Of a DNA stretch of 64,000 nucleotides, positions 35,621 through 48,920 are shown piece after piece. Position numbers and translations under genes: made by a program. The stretch is from Malurus cyaneus samueli (taxonomy: Eukaryota; Chordata; Aves; Passeriformes; Maluridae), in assembly GCA_009741485.1 (NCBI GenBank), contig CM019236.1, positions 44,233,920 to 44,297,919 on the forward strand, read 5' to 3'. How positions within the stretch are numbered: position 1 is the stretch's first letter; every line of letters begins with the position of its first letter. The notes beneath the pieces are model-generated. The model did not search any database, was not told where the DNA came from, and was given only the letters and a program-made list of their open reading frames with translations.

Positions 35621-38600
35621 TGAATGATTTGGACACTAACCATCTGTGTTAAATTTCTTCAGATCCCATCTGTCAATAACAGTTGTTGGATGCATTTTTT
35701 CTTGACACCTTTAGCTAAGATCATGAAGAATAACTGTTTGTTTACAAAGATGGGCAGGAAAGCCTGCAGATGCACCTTAACAGAAAATCAAGCTATAAAT
35801 TTCCATGTTACTCCTTGCATGTATGACACCAGTTTTTTTTACTGGAAGCTTTCTGAAGTGTTAAGTGAATTTTGGAAGAATATTTACAGAAAATTGACCA
35901 GTTATGGACTTTGAACTACTTACGATTTTTGTTTTGCCTGTTTAAGAGGGTTTGGTTATATCTTGTTGCAATAAATTCTGAGCCAGGTGTCAAGGGAATA
36001 GGCTGGTTGCTTTTGAGTGTTTTTTTTTTTGTTTTTTTTTTTTTTGTTTTTTTGTTTTTGTTTGGTTGGGGTTTTTAGTTCATTGCTGCATGAAGCTCAT
36101 AGACAACTAATTATACCAGCAGTGAGGACAGGAAAAAACACTGATACAATTCTGTTTTCCCTACTCTTGAAGCTGAAATGAAGAGAATTGAAGTTTCAGG
36201 TCCTAATAGCTTTTTACTGCTAAATCCTTGTGAGAACCTGCTGAACCCTATACTACAGTCCACATGTGCTACAGTCCCCTGTAGCTTACGACAACAGATA
36301 CGACATTGCTTAGGTAGTGGTAGTTTCTTTGCCTTTCTTACTGGGAAAGAGAATGGAGAAGGCAGAGAAAAAATCAGTAATCTCCAAGTTCCATCATTTC
36401 CATAGTAGCAGAATATACTTTATAGCCTATTTATCTTGCCAGCAAATATAATTTTTGATATTTGTCCATTGATAGGGTGTACTGACAAAAATTGTGACTT
36501 CATAGCATTGAAAATGTCATAGCATTAAAATTGTTCTGATTGGATAGTCTCTACCAGAGCTGATCATATAAATTTCCAAGGGATTCATGGTTCCCTTGGA
36601 ACTAAAAATGTGAGGTGTTTTTCCATGACAATGCAGGATTGTAATCCTTAATCTAAAATAGTATCATAGAATTACACTGAGAGTGGGACGTGTGGGAGGG
36701 ATGTAGCAAATTTGTTCTTGCTGCTGAGCTGATTGATACTTGCTTAGATCAGAGAAATTTGTAACAGATTGCAGATACTCTAAGATGTTGCAGACATTTG
36801 GAGTGCGACAGGGTTTGTTTGAGTGCAGCTCTTCATTAGTTTATATGGGGCAGATTAACAAAATGCCAAGTATTTTTCAGAGAGTGCTAAACAGAGAGAT
36901 CTTTGAAACTGAGAATGCTTAGAAAGAAAAGTGCCACTTACTGCAGTGGAAAATGTTAATACGGTAAAAATTGCCTTCAATGGGCAAAATCAGTATCTTC
37001 AGTAGGAGATAGCTTAGGCAGTGATATTCAGCTAGAAAAAGGGAGATGGAAGGGCAGAAATGCTGGAGGATAACTTGAGTTGAAAGAATTGGTACATTTC
37101 TGTACTGAAACCTTCCAGACACGATTCTCCTCCTCTACCACAGAAAAATATCCTGACAATACTAGGGTATTCCTCCCTCATATGCTTACATATTTCGGAA
37201 ATGTTTATTTGATATGGTGCATTGGAACAAGGGTTGGAACGCTGTAAACCAGGATATTTTAAAATTCCTTGTGGATGCATTTGTAGGGCTGTCTGTGGAG
37301 TTTGTTGCTTGATTTTTAAGCTATGAAACTTGTTGCCATGAGCTGCCAAGTATTCTATATAACTAGGAGATGTTTTCACAAGAAAAGAGTTATTTTTCTT
37401 TTTTCTTTTTTTTTGGCATCATCATTTTTTCTTTTTGCAAGCCTTGTATTACTCATTTTAGCAGCACTTTAGAGACAGATTGAGAGGTGAAAGATTTGTT
37501 GACGAAACATTGGCAGTTAGGGTTTAGGATATCCAAAGAAACAGAAAACCTATTAATATATGGTTTCTTGGCCATGTTTTCCTATATATTAAATGTTTTC
37601 CAATAAAAGAGACAATTTTTTGAAAGCCAGTATGTTCTCTAGACCATATTGAATGTTTGCATTCTAATTATGGCATTTTTAGTGATCTGAATCTGTAGTG
37701 TTCTTTGCTTCAGAAATCTCCAAAGACATTGTTTTTTCCTGGGTCTCGCATGGAGTTTGGATATGTTTTGTCATCTGTAACAGATATAGATTTCTCTTTC
37801 AAGTCCCCATAAGCTAACTTCCTAAATTAACTGAATATTAGAGGCTGAGTATTCCTTTCTCTTACTCTTGCATTGTGCAGAAGCCTTAATAGTGGGCTGG
37901 TTTTGTCAGAACATAAAGGTAGTATGTGCAGTTTGTCTCTCTATGCTCTTCTCCTTTAAATAATGGAAGGTATTAATTGCTGAAGAGACAGTTCAGTATG
38001 GATTAGTTACAGATTGATATTTTAGATGTGTGCTGTAGTCTTCCATTATTTTAGTTGACACAGCACTGAGAGTTTGTAAGGTTATTCATTACTGACTGAT
38101 GCAGACACAAACATTAGGATATACGAGTGGCATTCCACAGCCAGCTTTCTCTGTTCTGAGAAATCTGAATTCATTTGGAATAACTTGAAAGCTGGCTGAA
38201 CTAGCTGGATTGTCACGGTCATGTTATCAGTAGCTGCCTGATCCCTGCCTACTGCCTTCCTTGTGGCCTGGAGATGCTGTGGGCACTGTGTCTGTAGAAT
38301 CAGGAGAAGGAGCACACAAAGGCATTACTCTCAGCTGTTCAAATTTTGTTCCGAAGCAAGGCCAAAGCAAGAGGAAAGAATTATGATGTGCTTGAAGAGC
38401 TGAGTTGTTGCCTTAGAATAAGATCAGCCAAGTAAGTCTAACTGCTTGTGCTCAGTCATTCTAGTGCTACATGTGAATGCTGTCACCAGCTCTGAAATAA
38501 ACTTACTTAGTTTGCTCTTGAATCCCACTAACAGTTTAACTTTGTGGATATGGTGGGCTTTTGATACTTTTGCTAAATTGCACCATTGCATTATACTGTG

Positions 38601-40434
38601 AAACTGTCCAAGTTTTCCTCTGAAGGTAGATGTCTGTGTTATCCTGACAGGTGAAGTGAGTGCTGAGAACTTTTTTGAGTAAAGGTATTTTATAAGTAGA
38701 AAATAGTTAGCTACTTTTATGATACCAGATTGCAGAAAGAATTGTATCATTGACCTGGGCATTCATCTATATGGTCTATCAATTGCATTTTTTAACTCTA
38801 GAAAATGGTTTTAAAAATGCCTGTTTGTCTGTCTGATTTAAAAGTCATTTCCTCTGTTTATTCAGTTGTCATCTGACTGTTATAAATTCTGTTTTTACTA
38901 CAAATAATGTTTTTACTCATATCAACATGAAAACAGCTAAGACTGAATGAACTACATTTTCTTTAATCCTTGTCAACAAAATCAGTTATTTAACTATAAA
39001 GCTGGTTATTTACACGAGCTCACTGAAGACTAAGATAGTTATGCAGAAGCAGGGAGCAGTCTAGTTCACTCCCAAGTCTCAGTTTCTTTGGCTAAGCAGC
39101 AAGGGAAATAGTTTTCATTGATTTGAATGTATGTTTTTCAGTCATTCTTGCCTGCTGTTCTTGACTTTAAAACTCTGCTTTTAATGACGTGTTCTTCCTT
39201 CTACTGAAAGCCTTGGGAATTTCAGTCTTGACTTCATTTGAAAACAGGGCTGTATCCTAGTTGTTTTTATTTAAAGAATAAAAAGTTTAATGGTTTATGT
39301 AAAATACTGCATTCTGTAGCTTAGTCATAAGTGACTAATTAACATCTTGCAGAAGTGCTAGCCATGTTAAATTTTTATTACTTGGAGTAAGATTAGAATT
39401 AAAAACTGGGAGGAGCAGAACAGATTCTCAGATCAGGATTTTGGTGTAAAACATTTCCACTTTTGCCAGTATGTTCTTTTGGGAACTGATGATGCAAAGT
39501 ACTTGGACGGGGAGAGGAAAATGTTCTGCTTACGACTGCAGTGAAACAGTTTTTTCCTTCGTTTTGTCTGAAGGGCTAGACATCTGAATTTGGTGTGAAT
39601 TAGTCTTGGCAGATGTATTTTGGGGGAAATTGGACAGGTGCCAACCCAGCATCATTGCTTTGAGTTGGCACCTCAAGAGAAGGACAATCAAAGTGCAGAA
39701 GACCTCCTCAGTTCCGTTTTCATCTGACTCATGTCACCCACCAAAATACATCAGTGTGGCAATTTGGACTATGTAGGTTACATATTCGACAGACATTTCT
39801 TGGGATGCAGTGGACCTGGCTGAGCTGAGTGGCTGTGACAAAACCAGTGTATTGCTCCTGTGAATCTAAGAACATGGTATTCTTTGGAAATGTTTTGTTA
39901 GCCTTTATGTTAGTTAGACTTGCAAAGTTTTCCAATACCACAGTTTTAATGTTGTTTTGATCAGTGTTGCTGGCAAAGTTTTATGCTTTTAACATGGAGG
40001 GTGCAGACTCCATCTGATTATCTGTTGAAGGGGTTAAGAAGCTTCGTGAAGAGTACTGAAGTCCTCTTTTATCATTCAGGTTCTTTGAAAAGGCACTGTA
40101 AGGCCAAAAGGACACAGAGCTGTCTTGAAACTGCTTAAATGGAGACTTTGACAATTAGAATGAAATATATTAAAGTACAGAACCATCTAAGTGTGAGGTG
40201 AACTACTGGATGCCATTATTACAATGATGATTTCTATGCTTACACATCACAGGATATACAGTGGTGACAAGAATAAACTTTGTTAGTTCTTCATTGTATT
40301 AACAGTCAGTTTTCTAACATAAAGTGAAGATCTCTGAATACCTATTGTGTTGTGAAATAATGCTAAAGAGTGGAGGAACTCCAGTGTCTTTTCTGCATTT
40401 GCCTGAGAATGAGCTCCTCTGTTTTTGTTGCCAG
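35621..40434 (+). other. PIGG last intron, final part
   Basis: Non-coding AT-rich intron. It contains a T-rich G-interrupted run at 36019-36076. No exon or clear interspersed repeat is seen. The end provides the acceptor for the last exon: CTCCTCTGTTTTTGTTGCCAG at 40414-40434. Confidence 0.65.
36019..36076 (+). repeat. T-rich low-complexity run with G interruptions
   Basis: Runs of T (up to about 14) are separated by single G residues, then GGTTGGGG. Its reverse complement would be an A-rich run of the kind left by slippage. No function is assigned. Confidence 0.85.
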
Positions 40435-40660
40435 GAATTCTGCAGCAGTGGGTCACGGCTGTTTCTGCTACGCTCTGATGCGTTCGATTCCAGTTGCCAT
40501 CTACGTTGTTTTGGTAACAGGTCTGCGCTACCACCTGTTCATATGGAGCGTCTTCTCGCCAAAGCTACTGTATGAGGGAGTGCATGTGTTCATCACAGCT
40601 GCTGTCTGCCTGTTCTTCACAGCAATGGATCAGAATCACTCTTACAGAGTGCAAGACTGA
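40435..40660 (+). CDS. PIGG: PIGG terminal coding exon, GPI ethanolamine phosphate transferase 2
   Basis: The last coding exon. It starts after TTGCCAG and supplies the third base of the codon split at 15588 (AG|G, arginine). It then reads NSAAVGHGCFCYALMRSIPV, AIYVVLVTGLRYHLFIWSVF, SPKLLYEGVHVFITAAVCLF and FTAMDQNHSYRVQD before TGA at 40658-40660. The RYHLFIWSVFSPKLLYEG motif and the FFTAMDQ end are characteristic of PIGG. Two hydrophobic segments (PVAIYVVLVTG and VFITAAVCLFFTA) fit the final membrane helices. The three visible exons together encode 232 residues of a protein usually near 980. The frame is intact and nothing suggests a pseudogene. Confidence 0.96.
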
Positions 40661-40756
40661 AAATAAGTGTGTGGTATGTGGTTCTGCAATGTCCAGTGTG
40701 CCACTGGAATGGAAGAAGGGAAATAATGGTTTTATATTGTTGTGCATATTTTGAAG

Positions 40757-40762
40757 AATAAA
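40757..40762 (+). promoter_or_regulatory. PIGG: Poly(A) signal AATAAA (proximal)
   Basis: Canonical hexamer 97 bases after the PIGG stop codon, followed by T-rich sequence near 40780. Confidence 0.6.
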
Positions 40763-40854
40763 TTGTTAAAAGAGTTGTTTATTTTAGTCAAGATCAGGAT
40801 TTGAAGGGTCTGTCCTGTGTTAAAACTGAGTTTGCTTCAAAAATGTTGAATTGA

Positions 40855-40860
40855 AATAAA
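40855..40860 (+). promoter_or_regulatory. PIGG: Poly(A) signal AATAAA (distal)
   Basis: Canonical hexamer 195 bases after the stop codon. It is followed within 40 bases by a T/GT-rich stretch (CCTTTTGTTCTATAG), which makes it a good candidate for the main end. Confidence 0.65.
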
Positions 40861-40880
40861 CTATTTTTCATGGATACCTT

Positions 40881-43800
40881 TTGTTCTATAGCTATCATTA
40901 TAGCACTCTCCAAATAATAGAATGGTGATATTAGAATGTTTTGAATTTGAAAATATACATATTAATATAAATACAGACCATTGTCTCATGGGCACTGAAA
41001 AAATCTTGTGTGCTACGTATTTTTTACCTTCTTAGACTACAGAATCCTTAAAATGTACAGGATTTCTTGGTGCTGTTCACCAGATCTTGAATCTGTTAGC
41101 CTCAGGGGGGTTTTGTGTTTGTTTTCTTTCCAGTGGATGCATTTGAACATATTATTATTATTGTATAAGCATCCCAGGTAAGAGATTTTGTTTGTTTTGC
41201 ATAGGCACCAAGCATTTCTATTTAAAACCAGCATTTTCTTTGTAAGATGAGTGCAATGATTATTTGTAATGGATTTCGATCTGCACTTCAGACACTGAAT
41301 AAGAAACATTTATGGTCTAAGTAATGAATCTTCTATGGAGTCCATTCACTGCTAAAATGTTGTTTCTCCTTATCAGTGTATAAATGTTAAATCAGGTCAG
41401 TGGCAGCTGCACTGAACATTTGATCATGTTTTCCACATTTGGGTAGAGAGTTGTGAGCAGTGAGCAGGAAAACAGTTTTATGGACTAAGTTACCAGCAGA
41501 ATAAAAGGTGTAAAAGGTGTGTTTTCAGTTTGCACCACCATGTCCCTGGTGACCTGTCTAGCCATCTCACTGGAATGTGCTGTGATTAATTTCTGACAAT
41601 GCTGTTTTTCTGCTTCTGTCAAGAAGATGTATGTTAATGACTATACTGACTATCAGTATCCATGTGGGGATTTTTTGCATCATAGTTTTGTCCATATTAG
41701 TAGTTTGTTTGTCTAAATAGGTTCAAGGTATATCAGAAGAGAACCATACAGAAAACTTTTAACTTTTGTTATAAATATGAGAAAATATAGTTGACAGAAT
41801 AGTTTTTAGACTTGCTGATGCACTTTTTGTCTCATGTTTCAGATAATGCAGATCTCAAAATGTAGGCCTTTAGTTTTTATACATTAATAATTGGCCATCT
41901 GGATTACTAATAATGAAATGTTTTTTCAGCTATAAAACAACCAAAATTTTCAATATATTGGCAACATACTGCTCTTTACCTGGAGGAGAGACTATGGGAT
42001 CTTAATGTCATTTGCTGTGACTTGCTGGAAGATTGAAGATTAAATACTTTTAATAAATCACTTTCTACTGCCAACTATGGTTATTTAAAACAATTTGTAT
42101 TTATGAATCTGCACCTACCATTTTCATAATTCTCAATATTTTTCTGGTTACCTGCTGGCTAGCCACCATGTCAGCATTATCAACCTCTTTTCTGTTTACT
42201 TATGTGATTAGTTCATAAGCAGTCCTTCCTAAAATTCATACCGAGCATATTTGTAAGATATTTGATTCAGAAAGAAAGGATGCTAATAACGAGATTGAAG
42301 GGGTAGAGCAGAGATTGCATCTGGTTACAGATTCCTAAAACAATGTGGAATGACTGTCACATGATCTTTTATTCCTTCTTTTTTTTGTTTTTGCATCTAG
42401 TATATCTCTTTTATCAAATAGTGAAATCTTAATTAATGTGTATGTATTGAGATTGACTCAAATTAACTCATGAGGTTGTGTGATATATGAAAGAAATACG
42501 GTGCTTTCAATTTGAGAATCGATATTTTTATTCTTTCTCACCCTTTCCCTTTGGGTATAGGCAATGAGACAATATTTTCCCTTCATCAGCTTATGGGCTC
42601 TAGCGATGCAAAGCTGAGGCAGCAAAGGAATGAGTTGGTTCTTGCTGCAGGCAAACAGACTTTAACTGGGGGATTATGTTATAATAATTTTATTTTAAAT
42701 CAACATGAAGTTTCAGCATTTGATCTGAATGTACAGAGAACATAAATGCCTGAGCACAAATTCTTATCTCACTAGTTAGCTGTTCTACCTCCCTTCTTGT
42801 TTTGTTCAACATGTTTCTAACCCTCAGACAGGGAGACAAGTGTCACGGGAAGCAGGAATGCTACTGGGGATTTTTTTTGGCATTTTGAGCATACCAGTGT
42901 CCCCTGTCCAAGTCATCTCTTGTCCCTGCTTCAGTGTGGAATGAGCCTGGGCTTCAGCCTCCTCAGTAGTACCCTGTGCACAGGCACAGACTCCTCCCTA
43001 AATGCCTTCTGAGCAGGTATGTTTGCTCTATTTGGATAAAGTTTTGCCATGGTAAACATTTCCGCTCAGCATCTTCACTGCTGGTCAAAGACAGGTTCAG
43101 CCGGTTACTGTGGTCTGTAGGTGGCTCTGCTACATTTCACTAGGTCACCCTCAGTCAGCACAGACCAAAGCTTGTAACTGATGTCCCTTATGATCCCACA
43201 GATTCAAAGTAGTGAAGCTTGAGCTTCATTCTTGTAAATGAATTCAGGTTTAAGAAAAAAATACTAAATCTATTTCATATATTCTATATCTCTATTTCTG
43301 CTCTCTAGGGAAAAAAAAAACCCTCTGTTTTCCTTGGTTCTACATAAGCCAGCAGAAAATCCACAGCATGCACCTCAGCCTTTCCAGTAGCCAGGACATG
43401 CATGCTAGGCCTCTGTTCCTCTGTGGTTCTCTCAATAAGGGTGAGGAGAGTTTCTGGAATCCCTCACATAAAGCATTTGGAAACTTAAACAAGATTTAAC
43501 TACACACATGCAGTTGTGGGAGGTGGGGCCACGGTTGCAAGTTACCTTGAAGGGCTTCCCCTGAAAAACCAAGGTTTCCCTGTCTGCTTCACCAGCATAA
43601 AGAGGGGAAAAAAGCTGTGGCCCCACTGGTCAGTTGGGCAGGAGGGGTGTCATTATAAGCCTCCCGCTCTCCTAACTATGAAAGAGTATGATCAGGGGAT
43701 GTTTGTGAGGCTAGCATTGCACCATCTAACTTTCCTTTCTAAGGAAAGTCTGGGGAGTAGCTGGCCATAGTTGGCCATCAGCCTCTCCTCAGTGCACAAG

Positions 43801-46800
43801 CAGGTAATATAGAGGGAGACTGTTTGCCAAGAACTGGATGGTGGGAAAATGAAAGGAAATTTGCAGGACAGCTTGTTGCTGGCCCATTTATTGGTTCTTC
43901 TCTTAAGAGTTTACAGGCTGTGGAAAAAGGGAGAGCACTGGCTGTTGGACAACCTAAACAGGACCTTCAGCAGGGTGTACTTGGTGGCCACATGTTGAGC
44001 AATAGATGAGTGGGCGTGAAGGTGGAGTTGATCTCTGGGCTCCAAGGGTTGACTTCAGTAGTCTCAGGTCCCTTGGTTGGCTGAGAAGAAGTGATGGGAG
44101 GAAGTGGAGAGATAATGGGCAGCAGTACAGCCTGGGCACATGGGCTGGTAATGGTGCAGTGTGGTGCCCATGGGCTGGTGAACACCCCTGGCAGCCTAAT
44201 CCTGTTCAACAGCTTGTCAGTATTCAAGGAAAGAGCATACACACACACACATGTGTGTCTGCATGGACATCCAGTACCTGGCCCAGGTCCCAGTGGCCTG
44301 CCCTGCTGCTGTCACCCAGACAAGGGAATCCCTGGGATTTCCAGCTTCTGTTGCTGGTATCCAGACCTCTTACAAGTGTGTCCCACTTGAAGTTCACTAC
44401 TGTTCACTGCTGTTCGCTTTCAAAAGTAGAGGATGCAGGATTTAGTGAGAGAATGGGGCACTCAGTAGAGATGAAGAACTGCCACAGGGAAGTATACACA
44501 CTAGAAGCCTGTTTATGCTGAGCCAGCACTTTTAATCCACATTTTCTTCTGCTTTATCATATGAATTCCTTTCTGAGCCATCCTTCCTTTTCCCCTCCTT
44601 TTGTCTGCTCCCTAAGTATTACATAATGACTTGCATCTTCCATCAATCCCCTTAAACACATGCAGTAAGCTTTACTGAATCCTGAAGTGCTTTTCCCTTT
44701 GCATCCCATGAGTTGTGTGCTCCTTCAGGCAGTAAATTCCTTCAGTCTGCAAGGTCTTCAGGGGGAGAAGTTTCTTTTTTTGACTAATCGGGGTGTGCTT
44801 CACACCGGGGACAATTGTCCATTTGATTAGTGAGTGATATTGTCATCTGAATAAATTACTATAAATTGCTGATTGAGCAATTAGGTTAGCAGAGACCCTC
44901 AGCAAGTCCTTGCCTGTCTGACCTTCATGCAGTCATGAACAGTCTTTTATCACCTGAGTTCACAGTGATTTGTGCCTTGTTTCAGCCTGGGGATGAGGAA
45001 GCGTCAGAGACCTTTTGCATGCAGTCAGCTCCGAGGAGTGGGGGAATGGAGATAATGGAGGTAAATTCCTCTTGGAAGGGCACAGGGAGAGCTTCAAAGG
45101 CAACAAGCACAAGTTGCAGTACAGGACACTTCCAGGACGTCAGGAGGCTCTTCTCTTACCTGGGTGTTTATTATGTGGATGGGGCCCAGACCTTCACCCT
45201 GGGAGATCTTCCAGCATTGGATCAACCTCACTTAGTTGTCCCTGCTGTCGGCTGGAGATTGCTCTCTGTGAGCTCCAAAGATCTCTTTCAGCCAACATTT
45301 GTCAAGGGTTCTGTGGTTTTGTTGTGTTTGAAATTGTCTCTGCAATTTCTTACTGTTTCACATGTTACTTCCTGAAGTTAGAAAGCTTTGTCATTGATTT
45401 CATAATAAAATTTTTAAAAAAATATACAAACATCACAGCTGAAAATTGTTGTTAATTTTGATTTTATTTTATGTAGCCATGCATTTACACATTAGTTGCA
45501 ATGTCACCTGCTCTTAGCCATGCTAGCTTCAGTGCCTCCATAGCTTGAGGATTCCCAGACTCGGTGACAAACAGTGTCCTATTCTGCCATTACCTCTGTT
45601 ATGATTCAGATGATTCCCTAAAAATGTTCAGCTTGACTATCAGGCCTGAAGTGAAAGTTGTGGCCTTGCTGTGATTTTGGCAGGTCCCTGCCATTTATGT
45701 TTGGTAGGTCACATATAGGTGACTAACTTTCTGAAGTTACTTCTCTGTGTTCAGATTGAGACATAGGCCTGTGGACATTAATTCCTTTGTTTTGCCTGAT
45801 GGGGGACAGAGGGTCATCCCAAAGGACCTGTTATCTCTCCACATTTGATGAAAAGCTTGGGTTGCCATGAGGAGTAGTCCTGTTCCTTCAGCATCTGTCT
45901 TTCCCACTCAGTGTAACACCGTTGTCCTCCCCACTTGCTGGTTATTTAGAACACATTTTCAGTGTGATACTGGGTTATGGGGGAACTCAATGGGATGTTC
46001 AATCTGTTCCACCACTGTTTTTGTGTGACAGTATTGTCATCTGAAGAATTAAGGGTTCCAGCCACCAGAGATGGCCTTAAGCATCGTACTTAGTCTCAAG
46101 ACAAAAACCCAAAACTTTAATCACCTATACCTTTTTTAGACCTCTGATTTTACCACTCCAGTGTGTTGTATTTGCTGATGTCTGTTGCAAAGACCATAGT
46201 GCTGCAGAACCTGACACAGTGCCACTCACATAGCAAATGTGTGCCCAGTACTGCATGTTGGAGTGTTGTCACCAGCAGGAAGACACGAGGTCCCAAACAC
46301 TCAGAAGACCCTGCATCTGTTACTCTGAGAGCTGGTAATATCAGTCAAGATAGGAAGACTTGAGGTCCACTTTTCTTATTAGAAAAAAACACCTTGAAAG
46401 CTGCTGGGTGGCTTTTTGTTTCAAATAAATGCTTAAGAGACCAACATGATTGGGTCAGCAGCCCAGAGCAGTAAGTGATTTTGGAGTGGGTGAGCAGCTT
46501 CTTAGATTTGGCTGCGCACAAACTCATCCTGCACATCACTGCTCTGGACTTTTGACAGTGGCACTGGAAGCCTAGTTATTTCACAAAAGCCATGCTCCAG
46601 GTGCCTCATCTGTGGAGTAAGATCCTTGATCCTTCCCTGTCACAACTGGGACACAAGGCAGCTGCTGAGAGAAGACAGGGTCCTGTTGGAGAGGATTTCC
46701 ACAGCTGGAGATGCAGTTACAGCGGGGCTTTTGTTGTGCACAGCTCTGACAAAGACATGCTTCTGGGAATGTGAACACCTGCTTTCTGCTCTATGTTGGC

Positions 46801-47795
46801 AGAAAGTCTCCAGCAATGCCTGTTTAATGCTGCCCAAAGTGTGCCAAAAGGTACTGCCCTCCCTCCTGCTTTGCCACAAGCTTGCAGGGCAGCCCTGTGG
46901 TGATCCACCATGGAGAGGAAATGGGTGGCGCTGCCTCAGGGACCACAGCACAGCACAGCACCTCATGTTGGCACTTGCACTGAGATGCCTGCGTGTGATA
47001 AATCCTCCGGTGAGCAGCAGCATGGGCCACAGCTTTGGTTTACAAAGTGCAGTCTGATGTGTGAAAGATTAATATGGGGAGAGCTGCCCTACTCTGAGCT
47101 GTGTGTGTTTAGAAGCTCCAGGCTTGACAGGTCTGGGTGTGCAGAGGGTGGCCTGGGGAACCCCTGTGAGGGCACAAGAACTCCTTCCTGAGGCTCTCAG
47201 TGGCAGATTGAGATGATTCCTGGATGGGATGCGAAGAACACTTGTAGGAAAGTAGAGCTGTGGTGAGGGGTGCGCAAGGACAAAACTAAGTAAGAGTTAT
47301 TGGGAGCAACTGGGATGAATTTTTCTGTTGCAGGGTAGGTTTTGCAAGATGGGCTGTGCTGCCCGTTCCATATGCTCTTTCAACACCTATAGCAGCTCTG
47401 AGCAAGCCAAAATGAATCTCTTTCATGAAAAAAAAAATCTTGTGAATTTAAGAAAAAGGAAAAACCAATGAAGCAAACAACCCAAAACCAAAACAAACAA
47501 AACCCAACTAGAAAAGCCCAAAGTAATCAAGAGAGCTGTCTGACTGAAATCAATAGTTCCAATACATTTGAATTCAGAGCAGCTGACTTTGAATATGCAT
47601 TCCTTTCAACATCCTGTTCAGAGCGTTTTGCTGGTGGGGGAGAAAGGGGAACTGAAGGAAACAAAATGGATGTAACCTTATTTATACTGCTGACCTGTTT
47701 GAATCAAATCTGGAGCAGAAAAAAGGTCACAGGATAATCTGAGTTCCCGCATTTTTTGGCTAAACATCTACAGTGTCTCAGGTATAAATTTCTCA
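40881..47795. other. Presumed intergenic DNA downstream of PIGG
   Basis: No recognisable exon. It holds a CA/TG run (44239-44258), an isolated AATAAA at 45404-45409 and an unusual hairpin/AT-core region at 44780-44880 (see findings). Open frames at 44006-44521 (171 codons), 44935-45375 and 45015-45455 (146 codons each) overlap one another or have no recognisable content, so they are not called. In other tetrapods PDE6B follows PIGG, but no PDE6B exon was recognised. Confidence 0.5.
44792..44806. other. Perfect short hairpin (GGTGTG-CTT-CACACC)
   Basis: A 6-bp perfect stem with a 3-base loop. It is flanked at larger scale by near-inverted TGACTAATC (44781) and GATTAGTGA (about 44826). Function is unknown. 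It may be part of a conserved non-coding element. Confidence 0.5.
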
Positions 47796-47799
47796 AGGC

Positions 47800-48920
47800 A
47801 GGACCTTGACATCCCCAAGGCTTTTGACACTGTCTCACTCAACATCCTCGTAGGTGAGCTCAGAAGTGTGGGTTAAATGAAGGGACCGTGAGTGGATCAA
47901 GGACTGGTTGAATGGCAGAGCTCAGAGGGCTGTGCAGAGGAGTAGAATCCAGCTGGAAGCCTGTAGAAGTGGCATTCCCTAGGGATCAGCACTGGGTCCA
48001 GTCTCATTCTGTTTATCAACAGCCCTGGTGAAGGGATAGAATGAGCCCTAAGCCAGCCTGCAGATGACACAAAACTGGGCAGAGGCTGTCACACCTGAAG
48101 GTTGGGATGCCACTCAGTGGGACTTGATAGGCTGCAGAGTTGGGCAGAGAGAAACCTAATGGGGTTCAACAAGGGCAAGTGTAGGGTCCTGACCCTGACA
48201 GGGAATAACCCCAGGCAGCGGCACAGGCTGGGGCTGACCTGCTGGAATCAGCTCTGCAGAGAGGGACCTGGGCTCCTGGTGCACGAGGAGCTGTCCATGA
48301 GCCAGCAGTGCCCTTGCAGCCAGGAGGGCCAGTGGGATCCTGGGGGGCATTGGGGACAGTGGCCAGCAGGTCAAGGGAGGTGATTGTCCCCCTCTGCTCA
48401 GCTCTGGTGAGGACACATCTGGAGCTCTGTGCCCAGGTCTGGGCTCCTCAGTGCAAGACAAGGAGAGGGTCCAGTGGAGGCCACAGAGGTGATTCAGGGT
48501 CTGGAGCATCTCTCTTATGAGGGGAGAGAGAGAGAGAGAGAGAGGAGGAGACACTGGAGGAGCGGGGCCTGTTTAGCCCAGAGAGGACTGAGTGGGGATC
48601 TCATTAGTTAATATAATTGTCTCGAAGGTGGGTGCCCAGAGGATGGTGCCAGACTCTTCTCAGTGGTGCCCAGCAACAGAACAAGGAGTCATGGCCTTAA
48701 CCAAAATGCAGGAAATTCCACCTCAACATGAGGAAGAATTTCTTTACACTGAGAGCAGCAATGGGCTGCCTAGGGAGGTCATGGAGTCTCTCTTTCTGGA
48801 GACATTCAAATACCATCTGGATGAGTTCTTGTGTCACTTCCTCAGAGTGACCCTGCCATGTCAGAAGAACTAGACTGGATGATCTTCAGAGGTCCCTTCC
48901 AACCAATTCTGTGATTCCCT
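47800..48920 (+). mobile_element. CR1 LINE 3' portion, plus strand
   Basis: A 5'-truncated CR1 beginning in the reverse transcriptase (CTTTTGACACTGTCTCACTC at 47820). It runs through CAGATGACACAAAACTGGGC near 48061 (family FADDTKLG), [32 protein letters not shown], the GLEHLSYE block and the untranslated 3' end (AACATGAGGAAGAATTTCTT, TTTACACTGAGAGCAGCAATGGG). It ends TCCAACCAATTCTGTGATTC at 48916. It has more sequence identity to family motifs than the intron copies, so it may be younger. Frames are broken. It carries a GA microsatellite at 48524-48544. Confidence 0.9.
48524..48544 (+). repeat. (GA)n microsatellite inside CR1
   Basis: About ten uninterrupted GA dinucleotides. They replace the CR1 sequence that normally reads GAGGAAAGGCTGAGGGAGCT in this position. 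Confidence 0.9.

Larger units (their letters stand above)
40661..40880 (+). other. PIGG: PIGG 3' untranslated region (probable)
   Basis: Sequence from the TGA to just beyond the second poly(A) signal. AATAAA occurs at 40757-40762 and again at 40855-40860, so two alternative ends are plausible and the 3' UTR would be only about 120-220 bases. The true cleavage site cannot be read from sequence alone. Confidence 0.65.

Noticed and set aside
36640..36690. ATCATAGAATTACACTGAGAG, like the reverse complement of a CR1 tail
   Set aside because: Only about a dozen bases fit and no CR1 body follows.
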